Assembly: GCF_000026765.1 (NCBI RefSeq)
Contig: NC_012806.1
Location: forward strand, 515,743 to 579,742
Direction: 5' to 3'
DNA length: 64,000 nucleotides
Source: Mesomycoplasma conjunctivae
Lineage (GTDB): Bacteria > Bacillota_I > Bacilli_A > Mycoplasmatales > Metamycoplasmataceae
Shown: piece by piece, positions 43,890-57,277 of the stretch
Position numbering within the stretch: position 1 is the first letter of the stretch
Layout: the number at the start of each line of letters is the position of its first letter
Program-made: the position numbers and the translations under genes
The notes under the pieces: generated by a model
Database searches by the model: none
Seen by the model: only the letters and a program-made list of their open reading frames with translations
What the model was told of the DNA's origin: nothing

Positions 43890-44212
43890 TTTTTTGTTTG
43901 CTCGCCACCATTGTTAAAATTATGATTAGTTCAAATAGTAATAATTTCTGACATGATAGATATAACATTTTGTAAATTTTGCTTTTTTAAAAATTCTAGT
44001 GCTTTGCTAGCCTCACTACCAAATAAGATTTTTAAAAAATCTTTTTGCAAAATATTTTTAATATCATCGTCTTCATTATGATCTTTTCGCCACTCTTCAA
44101 ATTCAATAAGACTACCAAAATCATTGCGCATTCTCAATTTAAATCCAGGGATTATCTCAACAAAAAAAGGTTCAAATTTGTTAAGTTTAGTTTTTAATGT
44201 ATATGTAGTCAT
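43886..44212 (-). CDS. Tail assembly chaperone (G-like)
   Basis: 108 residues, start ATG 44212 after AGGAGAAT. Contains KLNKFEPFFVEIIPGFKLR and DDDIKNILQKDFLKILFG; small, acidic-to-neutral and helical, like siphophage tail chaperones that bind the tape measure during assembly. UGA at 43931 is Trp, so the frame ends at TAG 43886, right after the slippery site. It lies three bases after the tail tube gene. Confidence 0.75.
43889..43895 (-). other. -1 frameshift heptamer A AAA AAG
   Basis: In the zero frame the codons are ACA AAA AAG followed at once by the TAG stop. The heptamer fits X XXY YYZ and is one of the most efficient bacterial -1 slippery sequences. GCAAAT and ATTTGC about 30 bases apart downstream could form a weak stimulatory stem. 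Confidence 0.75.
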
Positions 44213-44215
44213 AAA

Positions 44216-44722
44216 TTATTCTCCTAAAATTGTTCTTAAGGTTTGCTCATCTACAAGTTTTTCTTCAATGGTGAAACTATTATCTTGTGGAAAGATATCA
44301 AAATCTAATTTAATAATTTCATCAGCATTACCACTTGGTAAATAATTTTTCATACCAAAAGAGGCTTTCCCTGATATTACAGTAGATAACTTATTAGTAT
44401 TAGTTGTATTGGTGTCTTGAATAATTAACTTAATAAGTTGGTTGTTTAATTTTAATGGATCACTAGCTTTGATAAGGCTTAAAAGATAAACATGTAAATC
44501 ATTGCTAAAATCTATGTCAATTGAAACTGATAACGACAAGGTTGTTCCGGTGACAATGCTAGTTGTTGATCCCTTATTATGAAAATAATTTTTGTCCTCT
44601 TTTTTAGTAGAAAAATTATTCTTTAATTCTTTGATATTGACTAAAGGTTTGAATTGTTTGGCACTATTGTGCTCAGGCGCTAAAGCAATGTATAAACTAG
44701 CTACATAATTGGTTGCTAACAT
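44216..44722 (-). CDS. Major tail tube protein
   Basis: 168 residues, start ATG 44722 after AGGAGGAATTT, the strongest ribosome site in the tail block, fitting a high-copy product. Beta-rich: TGTTLSLSVSIDIDFSNDLHVYLLSLI and a later KASFGMKNYLPSG segment recall tail-tube barrels. It lies between the tail completion proteins and the chaperones, the canonical tube position. Confidence 0.7.
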   Translation of the reverse strand: MLATNYVASLYIALAPEHNSAKQFKPLVNIKELKNNFSTKKEDKNYFHNKGSTTSIVTGTTLSLSVSIDIDFSNDLHVYLLSLIKASDPLKLNNQLIKLIIQDTNTTNTNKLSTVISGKASFGMKNYLPSGNADEIIKLDFDIFPQDNSFTIEEKLVDEQTLRTILGE

Positions 44723-44731
44723 AAATTCCTC

Positions 44732-45181
44732 CTAAATTTTTTCTATAAATAAATCGACTTCCCATTGATAAGTTTGGGAAACAACATCAAAATAAAAATT
44801 GTTTAAATGATAATTTTGGTTTTTTGAATACACTATTTTATTGTTGATAAATTTTGTTAATAATCGCCAATTATTACCTTTATTTATTTCTTGGAGCGCT
44901 TGTGTTATTAAATTGGCATTATCAAGTTGTTTTTTACTATGTTCCAAATTATCAATATAAGAAATTTTTAGACTAATGTTAAAGGTTTGTTGATTATAGT
45001 AAATTGGAAATATATTTTCATTATTACTGTTTTCAATAACAATTGCTCGGTTGCGATCTTGCTCGTTTATTTGGTACCAAAAAGGTAATTGAACTCCGAT
45101 TTTTTGAGTGATAGCATTATAAAGATCAATTGCTACCTGATGTTCTAATGATTTATTTAATTCCATTTTTATCCCAATCAT
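44732..45181 (-). CDS. Tail terminator/completion protein
   Basis: 149 residues from ATG 45181, or 144 from ATG 45166; neither has a clear ribosome site, and both lie in the end of the upstream gene, so expression is probably by coupling. VAIDLYNAITQKIGVQLPF followed by beta strands and a helix matches the small tail-terminator fold (gpU-like). Position between a gp10-like protein and the tail tube supports this. Confidence 0.6.
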   Translation of the reverse strand: MIGIKMELNKSLEHQVAIDLYNAITQKIGVQLPFWYQINEQDRNRAIVIENSNNENIFPIYYNQQTFNISLKISYIDNLEHSKKQLDNANLITQALQEINKGNNWRLLTKFINNKIVYSKNQNYHLNNFYFDVVSQTYQWEVDLFIEKI

Positions 45182-45692
45182 TAATTAGTGTTTTAGCTAA
45201 GTCTTCAAATTCTTTATTAAACATTTTTTGAGCCCTTTTGTTATAAACTCTTGCAAAAGGTGCAGATTTAGCAGTTGGTTTTTGATATTTATAAGTAATG
45301 TAATGCTTGTTGATATTAAATTCTTTTTGCTTTGACAATTTCCTAATTTTTCGTGCATCTTTGGCAAAAGGCTTTCTAATTCTTCTTCCCGCAAGCGCAT
45401 AAATATATTCTTTTTTAGCTGGTTTTAAACCCACTGTTATTTGCAAGCTTTGAATACTTTTGCCACCAACTCTTAATTTAGCGGGTTTAGTCCCACTAAT
45501 TGTAATAGCATTTTTAAGAGGGGTACGAGAGTATTTCCTTTGTCCTAAATTTTCGGGTACAATTTCAACAACTCTGTTTTTAAATTTGGAAGCTTGTTTT
45601 TCTAAAAAACTACTAGCCTGAGAAGTTTGTGCTAATTTAGGGATATTCTCAAGTAATTTTTTGTTTCATTCGAGTTTGTGCTCAATTTTCAT
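45153..45692 (-). CDS. HK97 gp10-like head-tail/tail completion protein
   Basis: 179 residues from ATG 45692. A helical N-terminus (MKIEHKLEWNKKLLENIPK), then PLKNAITISGTKPAKLRVGG and VGLKPAKKEYIYALAGR, and a helical end (MFNKEFEDLAKTLIND). Proteins of this kind (HK97 gp10 family) have the same AHF(L)EFGT-like central strand region, here replaced by KSAPFARVYN. It overlaps the tail terminator gene by 29 bases. Assignment combines layout and position. Confidence 0.65.
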
Positions 45693-45699
45693 TAACTAA

Positions 45700-48474
<2,775 letters not shown>

Positions 48475-48500
48475 TGAACTCCTTTCTTAAATAAATATGA

Positions 48501-48839
48501 TTAAATAAACTTAACTCGATCTCCTAAAATATCAATAATCATTTTGTTAGGGTCGGCATCTTTATTCATGCTATCGGGATTATTGTGATAAGTAGCTGCT
48601 AAATGTAAGGTTGCCATTTTAGTTTTTAAGTCTCAAGCTCACTCGTGGTTATCATCAATAAAATAACGACCTGATAATTCTTTTAAAGGTAGTTGATAAT
48701 ATTGTGTCCAAACATTTACTCTTGCTATTTCGATGTAATCAATAATAATTGAGTCTAACAAATTTGTCCCAATTGCATTACGATATTTAAAATCAATTAG
48801 TCACTGATATAAAGGATGTTGTGGATCAATTATTGCCAT
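48501..48839 (-). CDS. Head-tail connector (adaptor) protein
   Basis: 112 residues starting MAIIDPQHPLYQWLIDFKYR, overlapping the capsid stop by one base (taATG). Helical protein with MATLHLAATYHNNPDS, resembling the helix bundle of connector proteins (HK97 gp6/SPP1 gp15 type), which bind below the portal. Position between the capsid gene and the closure/fibre gene is canonical. Two UGA Trp codons (HEWAWDL) confirm the code. Confidence 0.65.
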
Positions 48840-50884
48840 TATCTAATTTCAACGTATCTAGTATTAATGTAAGGATCAGTTAATTTAATTTCTCCTCTAG
48901 TTGTTAAAATTTTAGAATCAAGACCTTTTTTAATTCCACCATAAGGGTCATCTTCAAGTACAAAATCTAATCCATAAGCCACTAAATGTTTAGAGTTGAA
49001 AAATAAGAGGGCACGCTCACCTTTGATCGCATAATGAGAGTTGAAAACAATTATTTCATCGCTAGTGAGGTCAGATTCCTTGGTAGCTGGATTTTTATTG
49101 TCAGTAAACATCCCCCTCACTTCACTTGCTATTCTTTTCATTGCAGTTTTGTCTTCAAATTTAGTTTTAGGATAAAAATCGGTTGTTATTACTTTTACAC
49201 CACGATATGTTTTGTTAACAATATCTAAAACTTCTGGGATAAAGTTGCTATAAGTATTGGTAATATATGGTCTTATCAATCCATTTCAAGTAGTGGTGTG
49301 TAGCACAAAAACAAAGTCTGCAAAATTATCAAAACGATATTGGTCTTTAAAAGAGTCGATAATTTGGTCAAAATCTTCAAATGAGAGGCGACCTTGATAT
49401 TTTGAATTAATACGTGCAGAAATTGTAGGACCTCCAACATAATTATTATCAACATCAATTTTTGAGTCTACAGATGCAAAAATATTTTTATAGAAATCTT
49501 TACGTAATGAAGTAATAATTTGATTTTGTGCATTAGTGATTTGTTTGTCTCATAACTCTTCATAGTGAGGTAAAGCTTTATTAATTTTTAGGTGTAAAGC
49601 CCGACGGTGTGGTTTTAATAAAACTGATAACGTTTTACCACCAAACTCGATAGCATCTTCTGCCTCACCAATAACTGGTACGTCTTGAGTATCATCAATA
49701 TAAATTAATTGTTTAACTTCATTTAAAGCACTCAAAGGAATTTTTTGTGATACATCGCTAAACTCAGGAAAGATTTTTTCAAGCTGAGAAATAATATGAG
49801 GCATTTGGATAGTCTCAATAACTGCTAAACCTTTTAAAGGAGTTGTCCCATCCAAAGCTCTTTGCTCGTATGATTGTTTAATATCTTTGATTTCTGTTGA
49901 TACAAATTCAATTGAACGTTTTTTATCTTCTGGTAAATCTAAATATGTGCGTTTAAATAAATCTTGTTTCTCATCATCGCTTAATTTACCAATTTTAGCT
50001 TTTTTGATAAGCTCAAAAGTGGAAATATTTTGGCTATCAGGTTTAGAATAGAGGGAAGAATGCGCTAATTTATTCATACTATTTTGATCTTTTTTAATAG
50101 TTTCTAAAACCTTTTCTATTGCTTCCTGTTGGGTTTTATTAGATTCGACTAATGATTTAGAAATTTCTAAAAAACGGTTATTGTTATCTTGATTTTGTTT
50201 GATAAGAGTTAAGTTTTGTTCGCTAATTTTAGTAAGGGTTGCTAATTGTTCTTCTTTATCAACCACTGGTTGTGATTCTAATACTTCTTTAATGTTTTCA
50301 CTTTGTTTAACTTTGTTTTTATTTTCCATTTTTTCTCCTAATTTTAAAATTTTGATAATACTTTTGTTATTTTTGGCATAGACTCTTGCCTTGTTTTGTG
50401 GATAAAATCCGGCATGTACTGGATCAATTGAGATTAAATTACCTTTTTTAAAAATAATATCAATATCACAATCTACACTGGAGTTAGGTTGGGTTTCAAC
50501 TTCGAGTGCTTCAAAGATGAAACTATTAGACTCAAGCACTCCTTTTTCAACTAATTTGGCAACTTTTGTTAGTTGTTCATTTTCATTGTTAACCTTAATT
50601 TTGGCAACAATAGTTTTATCAACTTTTTCAATAGTCATTGATTGATCTTTTGTCGATGCTAAAAGGTTTTCAATTGAGATTTTATGATCTAAATAAGAAT
50701 TAATTTTTTGTTTATTAAAAGGTAGTTGATGGTCAAAAGCATCAAGAGCTATTTTTTCACGATACTTAAGGCCATTATCTTCATTAATTGGAGATCAACT
50801 ATCTAATTCAATAATGAGCTCTAAAGTTTTACCATCTTCTTTAGTTATTATTTGATTGCTGTTTTTGTAAATTAATTTTGGCAT
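48839..50884 (-). CDS. Prohead protease fused to the HK97-type major capsid protein
   Basis: 681 residues in one frame, start ATG 50884 after ATAAGGAGAT. Residues 1-180 match the HK97 prohead protease: INSYLDHKIS carries the catalytic His and LVEKGVLESNSFIFEALEVE the catalytic Ser region. Residues 186-330 are a coiled-coil, scaffold-like delta domain (Gln/Lys/Asn-rich). From about 340 the HK97 capsid fold begins (PLKGLAVIETIQMPHIISQL, then FADFVFVLHTTTWNGLIRP). An internal ATG at 50329 (residue 186) with GGAGAAAA before it would give a separate 496-residue capsid precursor. It overlaps the portal gene by 44 bases. Confidence 0.8.
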
Positions 50885-52094
50885 CTATCTCCTTATTTTC
50901 TTCAATATTTTTCAAAGGAACCAGTGTCGAATTAATTAGTAAAAGATCACCATCTTTTAATGCTTTAAGTCCTAAAAAAGCACGCACTTCATTAGGTGTT
51001 AAGTATCCGTTATTAACTCCACTAGCTGCTAATTCTTGAATGGATTTGGTGTCCATAGATAATAGATCAATAGGTCTAAATGTTATTAGTTCACTATTTG
51101 GTACTAGTTCAATAGAGAGCCGTTGGCAAATATTAATTAAAAGCGGAATTAAGGCATTGTCGGTATAAGCTTTATTTAGTTCTGCGCTTGAGTTATATTT
51201 ATTTTGGTCTTCAATACCTAGCTTGGCTGGCGGAATACCTAAAATACTAGCAAACTCCTTTGCTATGTTATTACGAGTATTTAGGTCAAGTCGCATGTTT
51301 AAAACATCAGTTGCTTTACCTATGTCCCACTTTTGGTCTATGACAATCCCAGCGTAACCTTGTTGCTTTTGTCGGGCAATCATTGCATTTAAAGCTTCTT
51401 GAGCCTTTTTTTGTTGTTCTTCATTGGTAACTGCAGGAATTTTAATAAATAGAGAATAACTTAAGTCGTTTTTAATTGCTTTAAGCATTGATTGTTCATT
51501 TTCTTTAATCTTAGTTATCGTAGATTTAAAAAGTGAAAGAAAAGAAAGGTTCTCAAACCCAGCAATAAATTCGTACTCTATTCATATGATATCATCATCA
51601 TTGTATTTTATTTCGCTATGAGGCATTTTAACAGTGTAAAAAATCCGGTTATCATCTTGAGTTTTTTGGATGATGCCAGGAAATATTGGTGTTAAACTTA
51701 TAACTTCACCTTTATCATTTTTAACTTTTAAAATAGGTGAGTAACCATATAATAAAAGATTCCAAACAACTAACTTTTTAAATTCTCATGGAGTTAGAGA
51801 AGGGGAGGGTTGTTTGTTTAAAATAAATAGTAAAGGGGAATTTATTTGTTGGTTGTCTCTAATATGCAAAAAATTAACTTTAGCAATATCATTTGTAATT
51901 AATTGCAATGCCCGCGAAAATATACCAAAAGTTAAAGCCTCTTCCGGTGTTAGTTTTTGATTATTATCACTAAATTGATAATTTAAATTTATGGGCTCTG
52001 GACGATTATTATTAAAAGAACTACTCTTCCTTCTTGAGGAAGTATTTAATAACTTTATAGTTAAATTCTTAAAGTTAGTAAAAAAAGATAACAC
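50841..52094 (-). CDS. Portal protein, HK97 type
   Basis: 417 residues from a GTG at 52094 with AAAGGAG upstream. TPEEALTFGIFSRALQLITNDIAKV and SPLLFILNKQPSPSLTPWEF are the N-terminal portal hallmarks (usual NPxxxxTxxxFW), followed by the wing with YGYSPI, then FASILGIPPAKLGIEDQNKY (usual FGVPP) and the C-terminal DLLSMDTKSIQELAASGV with LTPNEVRAFLGL. It forms the dodecameric DNA gate of the capsid. Overlaps the protease-capsid gene by 44 bases. Confidence 0.9.
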
Positions 52095-52144
52095 TTAAAA
52101 ACTCCTTTGAAAGGTTCAAAATTTGTTTTTGGCGTGTTATCTTA

Positions 52145-52150
52145 ATTATA
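52145..52150 (-). promoter_or_regulatory. -10 box for the portal-capsid-tail genes
   Basis: On the minus strand TATAAT lies about 50 bases before the portal GTG, in the 97-base gap that separates the AAA+ gene from the portal. It would allow late genes to be expressed independently of the AAA+ cassette. Confidence 0.45.
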
Positions 52151-52191
52151 ACATATATTTTTATTTTTTAAAAAAATTATCTTATTAACAA

Positions 52192-53280
52192 TTATTGGCT
52201 ATCTTCTTTATCTTTTTTGAGGGGTGACTCCTCACTTTCATACTCCATTTTTAGCTTTTCTATCTCTTTTACAGTAAAGCCTTCTTCTTGGAGTTGGTTT
52301 GTACTTTTTGCACTTAAGTTTCCTATTAAACTTTTATACAGCCTTTTTAAATAGTCATACTCAGAGCCAACCTTACTAAAAGCAAGTGATGTTTTGATAA
52401 TATTTTTTAATTCACCTGGAGAAGGTAGTTTTCCTGCTATTTGCAATATTTTTTTAAATAATTTTGTATCCTTTGATATTCCTTTAAAATTCTTGATAAA
52501 AGAATTAAAATAATATTCAGCAACCTTTATTAAATCTTCATTGGAATACTTATTAAAATCAATAGTAGCATCAAATCTTCTAATTAATGCTTTATCCAAA
52601 TTTGAATATAAATTAGTAGTTGCAATAAGTATAATTTCTTTATTAAACTCTGTTAGTCTATCTAATTCTCTTAAAATAGTAGATGTTGCCCTTCCCATCT
52701 CTCTTACATCATTGGAACTAATACGATCCAAAGCAATAACATCTATTTCATCAAACAAAACTACAATTTTATTTGTATTTGGAAGTCTATTTATCTCTTC
52801 AAATACCTTTGTTATGTTCTTAATAGTTTCCCCTAACTTACTATCTATTAGATTATCAAAACTAACTATAAAAAGAGTTCCTCCCAACAATCTTGTTATA
52901 TTTTTGGCTGCCTCTGTTTTTCCAGTACCTGGTAATCCTTCAAATAAAAATTTATTAATACCTATATTATGGTTTATAGCGTTAATAATACCTTGTATAT
53001 CTTCTGTTATTTCAAGTGGTAAAGTTAAATTATCAAGGTTTTTTATTTTTACTGGTTTTAAAAACTGACCTTCAAAATTAATTTCCAACTTACTTGTCAA
53101 ATCACTAACTTTTACTGATTGTAAATTCATTTCAGCTATTAAGCTCATAATATATTCGGATAACTCGTAGTCTCCCACCCTATCAAAAGCTCTTGCTACT
53201 TCTATTGCCTCATTTCTAAAAGAATTTTCATTTCTATCGACATAATATTTTATTAAATTTATAACATTTTTTTTCTTCAT
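52192..53280 (-). CDS. AAA+ ATPase inserted between terminase and portal
   Basis: 362 residues. An N-terminal helical region (VINLIKYYVDRNENSFRNEA and GDYELSEYIMSLI) precedes an AAA+ core with Walker A GLPGTGKT at 115-122, Walker B IVVLFDEID at 172-180, sensor 1 ATTN and arginine finger in ALIRRFD. This type, with the same N-terminal region, is usually encoded beside a subtilisin-like protease in bacterial genomes; no such protease is seen here. It is not part of any standard packaging module. A hairpin (ACATTAT/ATAATGT) precedes it and a promoter follows it, so it looks like a cassette. Role in defence or superinfection exclusion is inference. Confidence 0.85.
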   Translation of the reverse strand: MKKKNVINLIKYYVDRNENSFRNEAIEVARAFDRVGDYELSEYIMSLIAEMNLQSVKVSDLTSKLEINFEGQFLKPVKIKNLDNLTLPLEITEDIQGIINAINHNIGINKFLFEGLPGTGKTEAAKNITRLLGGTLFIVSFDNLIDSKLGETIKNITKVFEEINRLPNTNKIVVLFDEIDVIALDRISSNDVREMGRATSTILRELDRLTEFNKEIILIATTNLYSNLDKALIRRFDATIDFNKYSNEDLIKVAEYYFNSFIKNFKGISKDTKLFKKILQIAGKLPSPGELKNIIKTSLAFSKVGSEYDYLKRLYKSLIGNLSAKSTNQLQEEGFTVKEIEKLKMEYESEESPLKKDKEDSQ

Positions 53281-53351
53281 ATTTGCTTACCTTATATTTA
53301 CACATTATCACTGAAATAATGTTCTTAATTTATTACATTTCTTACGATTAT

Positions 53352-55145
53352 TTAAGCATCGGGGACATAATAAAATCCACTAGCTACACCTTCATCAGAT
53401 CTATGTAATTGGTTAGCAGCCATTAGCATAGCTATAAAGGCATCAATCCTCTTGTTAGGATTAATTTTGGAAACAAAGACATTTCCCGAAAGATTATCAA
53501 CATTTTTTACTGCTGTATTTATTATGTGCGAAATAGCATACTTATTATCATCAATGATATAGATTTTTTTATCTTTTAATTTTTTTTCAAAACGAATAAG
53601 TGCAGGTGATAAAAATACTCCTTGCTTAGTTTTGATTAGCTCAAACTCGTTAAAATTACCATCTTTTAAAATATAGTCTTTAATGATGCTAAAAGCCCAA
53701 GGATCATAAGCTAATGCATAAATATTAAAGTCTTTTTTTCAATCAATTAGTCTTTTGGATACTATTTTATAATCGATAGTTTGGCCATTAATTAGTTCGA
53801 TAAAATTATCTCTTTGCCAATCTAAATAAGGGGCACCATCACGTTCTATTTTTTTGTGAATGTGAGAGTTTGGTAAAAATCCTAAGACCTTAAAAACTCA
53901 CAAAGGTTCGCCATCTTCTTGTGGAACCTCTCAAGCAATGCAAATAGCGGTGGTATCTGTTGTTGAAGACAAATCAACTCCTATTATACCTGGGTAGTCT
54001 TTAAAAAAGTTATCATTAATTAATTTTTTAACAATAGCTTTGTTTTCCTCTTGCGATGCTTTAATATCTTGATCTTTAAAATAACCATTAGCATTAGAAA
54101 CTCACATTCCTAACCTTTTAATTTTAAACTCGTTTTCACTGGCAATACTAGTAATAAGGGAATACTCTTGCCGTAACTTATCAAGAGAAACACTAATTCC
54201 TAAAGCAGGATTTGCTTTAATCCATAAGGATTCATCTTCTCAATTATTATAATCTTCTTTGTCTAATTCTGCAGCTCATAAAAACACCGAAAAAGTTGGA
54301 TCCTCAACAAAAGGGTTATCAATTTGTCTTTTCAGAAATGTTTTATAAGAATGCTCACGTTCATAACAAACTGAGTCAATATTGTTTCCTTTAGTAGTAT
54401 CATAAATAATTAAAAAATTCTTTCTTGACAAGTTATTTGCCAACATTGCTGATTCTTGGATTGTATCGTCTTTGTGAAGGTGGTACTCTGTTAAAATCAC
54501 AAGGGAAGGGTTTTTACCCTCAAGGGCTTTTTTCTCAAATGCTAAAGCTTTAATGAGTCCTTTTTTCTTACTAATGATTTGAATAGTGTTGTACTTATGA
54601 AAACGGGCACGCATTTTTTTAGTACTTTGAATATACTTTTGTGCTGTATCGTAGACAATTCTACTTGCTTCCCTTTGTGGTCCTATAATATAAGTTTGTG
54701 TAGCGCTATCATTTGTGATACCATTGGCAACTGCTAGAGCAAACATTGCTCAAAAAGAGGATTTCCATTGCTTACGTGCTTCAACATCGAAGACTTGCTC
54801 AGTTATCATACTTTCGGGGTCATCTTTGTATCTTCATCCCAAAATAAAACCCGCCATAAATTGTCGAAAATCAGGAAAGATGAAAGCTTTTTTAGTTTCA
54901 GGGATAACAATATCTTTTGTAAAATTAATTAGATTTAATAAAGGTTTTTTATAAAAGCGGAAGGGAAAGTTTACCTCTTGTTGACGATACAAAAAGATTA
55001 CATGACGCAAACACTGCAAATAAACCATATTAGAGGTAATTATTTGTTTATTAACCACTTTATAAGCATATTGAGTAGTATAATCATCAGGAGCAATTTT
55101 ATAATTGTTAAATCAATTTAAAATTTGTTGTACTTCTTTATTCAT
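53352..55145 (-). CDS. terL: Terminase large subunit
   Basis: 597 residues. The ATPase region has a P-loop-like VFDVEARKQWKSS (Trp in place of the usual Gly) and Walker B-like SLVILTEYHLH, where the usual first acidic residue is Thr. The nuclease domain has GIIGVDLSSTTDTTA, LAYDPWAF and INPNKRIDAFIAMLMAANQ, the three acidic motifs of the RNase H-like terminase nuclease. It packages DNA into the prohead. Starts at ATG 55145, overlapping the small subunit by eight bases. Confidence 0.9.
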
Positions 55146-55782
55146 AAGCTGATAAATCTTCTTCTTGCTCTTCAATAATACTTTCTTTTAACTTTTGTCT
55201 GGACAAAGGTGTTAATCCTAGTTGTGCTAACATATTAATAATTTGGTTATAATGTTGGTTTAAATCGATATCTTGCTTTTTAAGAATACCTTTATCATCA
55301 ATTGAATAAACAAGATTGGTGGCGCTAATTTCTAGCAATTCCTTTTTTGCTCTGTTATAGTCCTCGCGGGTTTTAACAAGACTTTTATAATCCCGGTCTA
55401 TCATTGTATTAAAAGCATTGAGCTCTGGCGTCTTAATAGCATCCCCTTTCTTATTTTTACTATAAATATTTTCCATTAATTGCTTGTTTTTATCGATTGA
55501 TTGTTCCAACCTTTTAATATGTGCATTATAAAAATCAATGTCCTTTTTAAGTTGTTTGATTTTATTTGGTTTAATCTTTTGAGTTCATTGTTTAAAGATT
55601 AATTCCTGAGCTTTAATTTTTTGGATCAAGTCATCCATTGAAAATAAAAATATTATAAAATCATCAGCTTTAAAAGGTTTGTTAGCATTTTCTTCTTCAA
55701 TATTTTTCAAGATCTTTTGAATCTCTTTTTTATTTTTAAATTGTTTAAATAAATCGATTTTTTCCTGTTTTTTTAGACTCAA
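55138..55782 (-). CDS. terS: Terminase small subunit (P27-like)
   Basis: 214 residues from ATG 55782. A charged helical N-terminal part with coiled-coil (KQLKKDIDFYNAHIKRLEQ) is followed by YKSLVKTREDYNRAKKELL and the signature INMLAQLGLTPLSRQKL, typical of P27-type small subunits that recognise the packaging site. An acidic tail ends it. Directly upstream of, and overlapping, the large subunit. Confidence 0.85.
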
Positions 55783-55800
55783 TTAAAATTACCTCCTTGA

Positions 55801-56505
55801 TTAAAATAAAAAGTCATTTGAGATTTGTTTAAGTTTTTGGATTAACTCCTCAACTGCTAATCTTAATTGCAATATTTGTTTATCATATTGTGAATGTGTG
55901 ATGTAATTGTGATTTAGATTTATCCAACCCGACAATATTTGGGCACACTTGTATTCTGGCATATTTAAGCTGGCGTATTTCATAACGACAAAAAAACTTT
56001 TAGAAAATGAAACTACTTTAGTGTTAGCTTTCGGCTTTAGATATCTATTTATCATATTTTGGCCTGTTAAGCCATATCAATTGGTAAGTAATTCATACTT
56101 ATTATATTTAATTTTTTTCTCTTTAGCTTCTGTTTGATAATCTCTAAATAAGTGATAAATCCCAAAAAATGTAGCTCAATTAATAATATTGTTTCCATCC
56201 TTATTAAAAGCAAATTCAAAAACTAATTCATTAATTGGCATATTCTTATAATAAGGATCTTTTTGGCTTTTTTGGATTTTAACATTAATGTAGGCTACTA
56301 AGCATAAACCTTGTAAACCCAAATCCCTTTGATGTTGAACCGTATTTCTACAAATATCTAATTGTGCTTTTCAATCATACAATGCAATTTCCTCCTTGCT
56401 CTGTCATTGAATTTGAGATTTTACTTGTGCTTCTCATTCTTGCCATAATTTTTGGTATTTAAAATTTAATTTTTTATTATTGTTGTCAGTAAAAATTAAT
56501 TCCAT
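55801..56505 (-). CDS. Unrecognised phage protein (234 residues)
   Basis: Open from ATG 56505 (AGGATAAAA upstream) with five UGA Trp codons. First gene of the late block, 18 bases before the terminase small subunit. Soluble and helical; begins MELIFTDNNNKKLNFKYQKL, with LDICRNTVQHQRDLGLQGLC and TNWYGLTGQNMINRYLK inside. The last looks like a helix-turn-helix-type segment, so a regulator of late genes or a DNA-binding packaging factor is conceivable. No family recognised. Confidence 0.7.
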
Positions 56506-57277
56506 TTTTATCCTGTTTTTTAATTATTTTTTGAACTCAAAAAAGTACGTTGGTGTAAGTTTTTTAAAAATAAACTCATTTTTATTTTTTAAATTTTAAA
56601 AAAATTTTTTTGTTCAACCAAGTTATTTTTAATTTTACTTACACTAACACACTTTATATTATAATACTTTTTTATCAAAATAGCACCTAAATACAGGCTT
56701 TTTACTCTATTTTATCCTTTTTTTAAAAATGTGTGTAGAAAAATAAAGACACACACTTTTAAAAACCTTTTTTCCAGGTAAAATTTTTTTTGTTCAAAAA
56801 TGTAAGTTAATCTTTTTCTACACACATTTTTAAAATCTTTATAAATTAAAAAAATAATAGTCACTTTGGGGAAAAGGCAAAAGAAAGATTGTAGCTAAAA
56901 ATGATGATCATATTATCAATAATATTTAAAAATAAATTGAGAAAAAAGATTATAATAAAAGCTATAAAAAAATAATTTTGTTTTTCAAAATCTAAAAAAA
57001 ATGCACAACAAGGTGGGGTGCTCGGTAAACAGCTCAACCCTGTTTTTTTAAACTCCCCCCTATAGTAAAGTCATAAAGCTAAATCTTGTTAAGTCAACCT
57101 TTAAGTTCCTTATAAGGTTAATTAAACTACTAAAAGGCAATTCACTAGTATAGGAATCAGTGTTTAACTATTGTTGTTGTTTAAAATAATAAAAAAACAC
57201 CCGTTAGGGTGTAAAAAAAGTCACACAAAGTAAGCACTCTTGCTTAACTTTATATTTGTTTATTTAATTAATATAAG
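56506..57277. promoter_or_regulatory. Non-coding control region with nested inverted repeats
   Basis: 772 bases between early and late genes, without a credible ORF. GTTGGTGTAAGT (56549-56560) faces its near-complement at 56637-56648. A 23-bp perfect inverted repeat has arms at 56721-56743 and 56813-56835, core AATGTGTGTAGAAAA; a related copy (GACACACACTTTT) lies between at 56749. AT-rich stretches and a TATAAT on both strands near 56660 follow. A GC-richer segment near 57005-57060 ends in a T-run on the plus strand. Inverted, repeated sites fit an operator array, late promoter or phage replication origin. Confidence 0.5.
57190..57219 (-). terminator. Terminator of the early operon
   Basis: On the minus strand ACACCC pairs with GGGTGT around TAAC and seven T follow, about 60 bases past the stop of the last early gene. 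It separates the early genes from the late control region. Confidence 0.85.

Noticed and set aside
52541..53068. 175-codon plus-strand frame opposite the AAA+ gene
   Set aside because: Antisense shadow; the minus strand holds clear Walker A and B motifs.
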